From NCBI GenBank assembly GCA_023614405.1, contig CM042688.1:441926028-441990027 (forward strand): DNA of 64,000 bases, read 5' to 3'. Below are positions 60,901 to 64,000 of the stretch, in pieces (the stretch's first letter is position 1; every line of letters begins with the position of its first letter). This stretch comes from Avena insularis (lineage: Eukaryota; Streptophyta; Magnoliopsida; Poales; Poaceae). Made by a program: the position numbers and the translations under genes. The notes beneath the pieces are model-generated. The model ran no database searches. It worked only from the letters and a program-made list of their open reading frames with translations, and had not been told where the DNA came from.

Positions 60901-62950
60901 CAACCAGAGTCATTGTATGTGTCTTCTTTTCCTAAACCACCACTAGAGTCATTGCATGTGTGCCCCTTTCCTAAACAACATGGATCCACTAGAGTCATTG
61001 CATGTGTGTTCTTTCCTAAACCACATGGATCCACCAGAGTCATTGCATGTGTTTTCCTTTCCTAAACCACCACCAAAGTAATTCCATGTGTGTTCTTTTC
61101 CAAAACTACATGGATCCACCAGTGTCATTGCATATGTGTTCTTTTCCTAAACCACATGGATCCACTAGAGTCATTGCATGCGTATTCCTTTCCTAAACCA
61201 CATGGACCCACCAGAGTCATTGCATGCGTGTTCCTTTCCGAATCCACATGGATCCACCAGAATCACTGCATGTGTGTTCCTTTCCTAAACCACCACTAGA
61301 GTCATTGCATGTGTGTTCTTTTCCTAAACCACATGGATCCACCATAGTCATTGCATGTGTCTTCATGTCCTAAACCACATCCAGAGTCATTGCATGTGTC
61401 TTCATTTCTTAAACCACCACCAGAGTCATTGCATGTGTGTTCTTTTCCTAAACCACCTGGATCCACCATACACATTTCATGTGTGTTATTTTCCTAAACG
61501 ACCACTAGAGTCATTGCATGTGTCTTCTTTTCCTAAACCACCACTAGAGTCATTGCATGTGTGTTCCTTTCCTAAACCACATGGATCCACCATAATCATT
61601 GCATGTTTGTTCTTAAACCACATAGATCTACCGGAGTCATCTCATGTGTATTCTTTTCTTAAACCACCACCAAAGTCATTGCATGTGTCTTCTTTTCCTA
61701 AACCACCACTAGAGTCATTGCATGTGTGTTCGTCTCCTAAACCACATGTATCCTCCAGAGTCATTGCATGTGTGTTCATTTCCTAAACCACCTGGATCCA
61801 CCAGAGTCATTGCATGTGTCTTCCTTCCCTAAACCACCATCAGAATCATTGCATGCATGTTCCTTTCCTAAACCACATGGATCCACTAGATTCATTGCAT
61901 GTGTGTTCCCTTCCAAAACCACATCCAGAGTCATTGCATGTGTGTTCCTTTCCTAAACCACCACCAAAGTCATTGCATGTGTGTTCTTTTCCTAAGCCAC
62001 ATGGATCCACCAGAGTCATTTCATACGTGTACCTTTCCTAAACTACAATGATCCAGTAGAGTGATTGCATGTTTCCTCATTTCCTAAACCACATGGATCC
62101 ACCAGAGTCATTGCATGTGTGTTGTTTTCCTAAACCACATGGATCACCAGTGTCATTGCATGTATGTTCTTTTCCTAAATCACATGGATCCACCAGTGTC
62201 ATTGCATGTGTGTTTCTTTTTTGAACCACATGGATCCACTAGAGTCATTGCATGTGTGTTCCTTTCGTAAACCACATTGATCCACCACAGTCGTTGCACG
62301 TGTGTTATTTTCCTAAACAACATGGTTCCACAAGTGTTATTGCATGTGTGTTATTTTCCTAAATCACATGGATCCACCAGAGTCATTGCATGTGTGTCCC
62401 TTTCCTAATCCACAATGATCATCCAGAGTCATTTCATGTATGTTCCTTTCTAAAAAACATGGATCCACCAGAGTCATTTCATGTGTGTTCCTTTCCTAAA
62501 CCACAATGATTCAGTAGAGTCATTGCATGTGTCTTCATTTCCTAAACCACATGGATCCGCCAGAGTCATTGATTGTGTGTTCTTTAACTAAACCACATGG
62601 ATCCATCAGTTTCAATGCATGTGTGTTCCTTTTCTAAACCACATGGACTAGAGTCATTGCATGTGTGTTCTTTTCCTAATCCACATTGATCCACCAGAGT
62701 CATTGCATGTGTGTTCTTTTCCTAAACCACATGGATCCACTAGAGTCATTGCATGTGTGTTATTTTCCTAAACCACATGCATGGTTCCACAAGTGTCATT
62801 GAATGTGTGTTATTTTCCTAAACCACATGGATCCACTAGAGTCATTGTATGTGTGTTCCTTTCCTAAACCACAATGATCCTCTAGAGTCATTGCATGTGT
62901 GTTCCTTTCTAAAAAAACATGGATCCACCAGAGTCATTTCATGTGTGTTC
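51930..62950. repeat. Higher-order repeat, period about 2,498 bp
   Basis: A landmark starting TGTATGTGTGTTCC followed by CACAATGATCCTCTAG occurs at 53881, 55444, 57938, 60436 and 62846 (intervals 1,563, 2,494, 2,498 and 2,410). Every copy is preceded by a 4-bp-expanded CACATGCATGGTTCC monomer. A related, more diverged start is seen near 51930. The short first interval and the 2,410 one reflect loss of monomers, the latter near 61919. Confidence 0.9.
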
Positions 62951-64000
62951 CTTTCCAAAACCACATGGGTCCACCAGAGTCATTTCATGTGTGCTCCTTT
63001 CCTAAACCACAATGATCCACTAGAGTCATTGCATGTGTCTTCATTTCCTAAACCACATGGATCCACCAGAGTCATTGCATGTGTGTTCTTTTACTAAACC
63101 ACATGGATCCACCAGTGTCATTGCATGTGTGTTACTTTCCTAAACCACATGCATCCACTAGAGTCAATGCATGTGTCTTCGTTTCCTAAACCCCATGGAT
63201 CCACCAGAGTCATTGCATGTGTATTCCTTTCCTAAACCACCATCAGAGTCACTGCATGTGTGTTCCTTTCCTAAATAACATGAATCCACCAGAATCATTG
63301 CATGTGTGTTCCTTTCGTAAACCACATGGATCCACTAGAGAAATTGCATGTGTGTTCCTTTCCTAAACCACAAGGATCTACCAGAGTCATTGCATGTGTC
63401 TTCCCTTCCTAAACCACAATGATCCTCTAGATTCATTGCATGTATGTTTGGATCCTCCAGAGTCATTTCATGTGTGTTCCTTTCCTAAATGACAATGATC
63501 CACTAGAGTCATTGCATGTGTCTTTATATCGTAAACAACATGGATCCACCAGAGTCATTTCATGTGTGTTCTTTTCCTAAACCACCACTATAGTCATTGC
63601 ATGTGTCTTGTTTTTCTAAACCACCACTAGAGTCATTGCATTGTTTTCCTTTGCTAAACCACATGGATCCACCAGAGACATTCCATGTGTGTTCCTTTCC
63701 AAAACCATATGGATCCACAGTCATTGCATGTGTGTTCTCTTCCTAAAATCACATGGATCCACTAGAGTCATCGCATGTGTGTTCCTTTCCTAAACTACAT
63801 CTAGTCATTGCATGTATCTTCCTTTCCTAAACCACCACCAGAGTCATTGCATGTGTGTTCTTTTCCTAAACAACATGGATCCACCAGTGTCATTACATGT
63901 GTGTTCTTTTACTAAACCACCATAGAGTCATTGCATGTGTGTAATTTTCATAAACCACATGGATCCTCTAGAGTCATTTCATGTGTGTTATTTTCCTAAA
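62950..64000. repeat. Return of the 2,028-bp repeat family
   Basis: At about 62950-62970 the order switches from the 2.5-kb repeat to that of 48180-49230 and 50210-51260; the GTTTGGATCCTCC landmark is at 63446. The copy runs off the window. Confidence 0.85.

Larger units (their letters stand above)
26781..64000. repeat. 46/39-bp BamHI satellite, main array
   Basis: 37.2 kb of uninterrupted tandem monomers running off the window. Main variants: 46-bp units with CACATGGATCCACC; 39-bp units with CCACCACCAGAG or CCACATCCAGAG; CACAATGATCCACT units; CACATGGTTCCAC units; and CCACCACATCTAGAG units. The pyrimidine block varies between TTCCTTTCCT, TTCTTTTCCT and TTATTTTCCT. The variant order repeats over 0.7-4.5 kb, giving higher-order repeats listed separately. 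All short open frames on either strand are repeat translations; there is no gene. Confidence 0.96.

Noticed and set aside
26781..64000. Dozens of 60-150-residue open frames with repeating CSFPKPHGSTRV / MCVPFLNHMDPPESL peptides
   Set aside because: They are translations of the monomer. A 46-bp unit shifts frame by one each copy, giving a 46-residue pseudo-repeat per 138 bp. Starts and stops follow variant monomers, and both strands show them.
26781..64000. CRISPR-like array of short direct repeats
   Set aside because: Repeats are contiguous without unique spacers, and the flanking elements are plant retrotransposons.
14328..64000. Telomeric or interstitial telomere repeat, because every monomer has CCTAAACC
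   Set aside because: Only one partial 8-base match per monomer occurs, with no consecutive CCCTAAA units.
26781..64000. Hairpin from CACATG and CATGTG in each monomer
   Set aside because: The stem is only 6 bp with an 18-base loop and is lost in the 39-bp variants, so it is too weak to call a structural element.

Overview
The window is repeat-dominated plant nuclear DNA, most likely from a pooid grass (wheat/barley/oat/ryegrass relatives). The host call is inference: one element has LTRs beginning TGTTGGAATTATGCCCTAGA, as in the BARE-1/WIS/Angela family of Triticeae and their relatives, and the other is a long-LTR chromodomain Ty3/gypsy element typical of grasses. I see no host protein gene, tRNA or rRNA.

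Layout: about 42 kb (1-589, 14328-18673, 26781-64000) is one short tandem satellite. Its monomers are 46 bp or 39 bp; most 46-bp units carry a BamHI site (GGATCC), and most units of either length carry TGCATG. From array length divided by unit length there are roughly 900-1,000 monomers. Variants are arranged in higher-order repeats with periods near 740, 845, 1,755, 2,028 and 2,498 bp, plus longer-range duplicated segments.

Two LTR retrotransposons interrupt the satellite, each with a perfect 5-bp target duplication. The first (590-14327, + strand) is a Ty3/gypsy chromovirus of Tekay/Del type with LTRs of 3.94 and 3.98 kb. It has an initiator-Met primer site, an extra ORF upstream of gag, a gag-pol frame broken by seven stop codons and an out-of-frame chromodomain. 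The second (18674-26780, - strand) is a BARE/Angela-like Ty1/copia element. Its integrase frame is intact, gag, protease, RT and RNase H are frameshifted, and one LTR has lost about 490 bp.

Both elements look incapable of autonomous transposition. The most informative observations are: (i) the satellite and its layered higher-order structure; (ii) uninterrupted paralogues of both insertion sites elsewhere in the array, which order the events; (iii) integration of the two elements at directly adjacent pentamers of the monomer; (iv) a decay pattern in the gypsy element that fits deamination of methylated CHG/CG cytosines; and (v) an upstream coiled-coil/acidic ORF in that element, flanked by splice-acceptor-like sequences.
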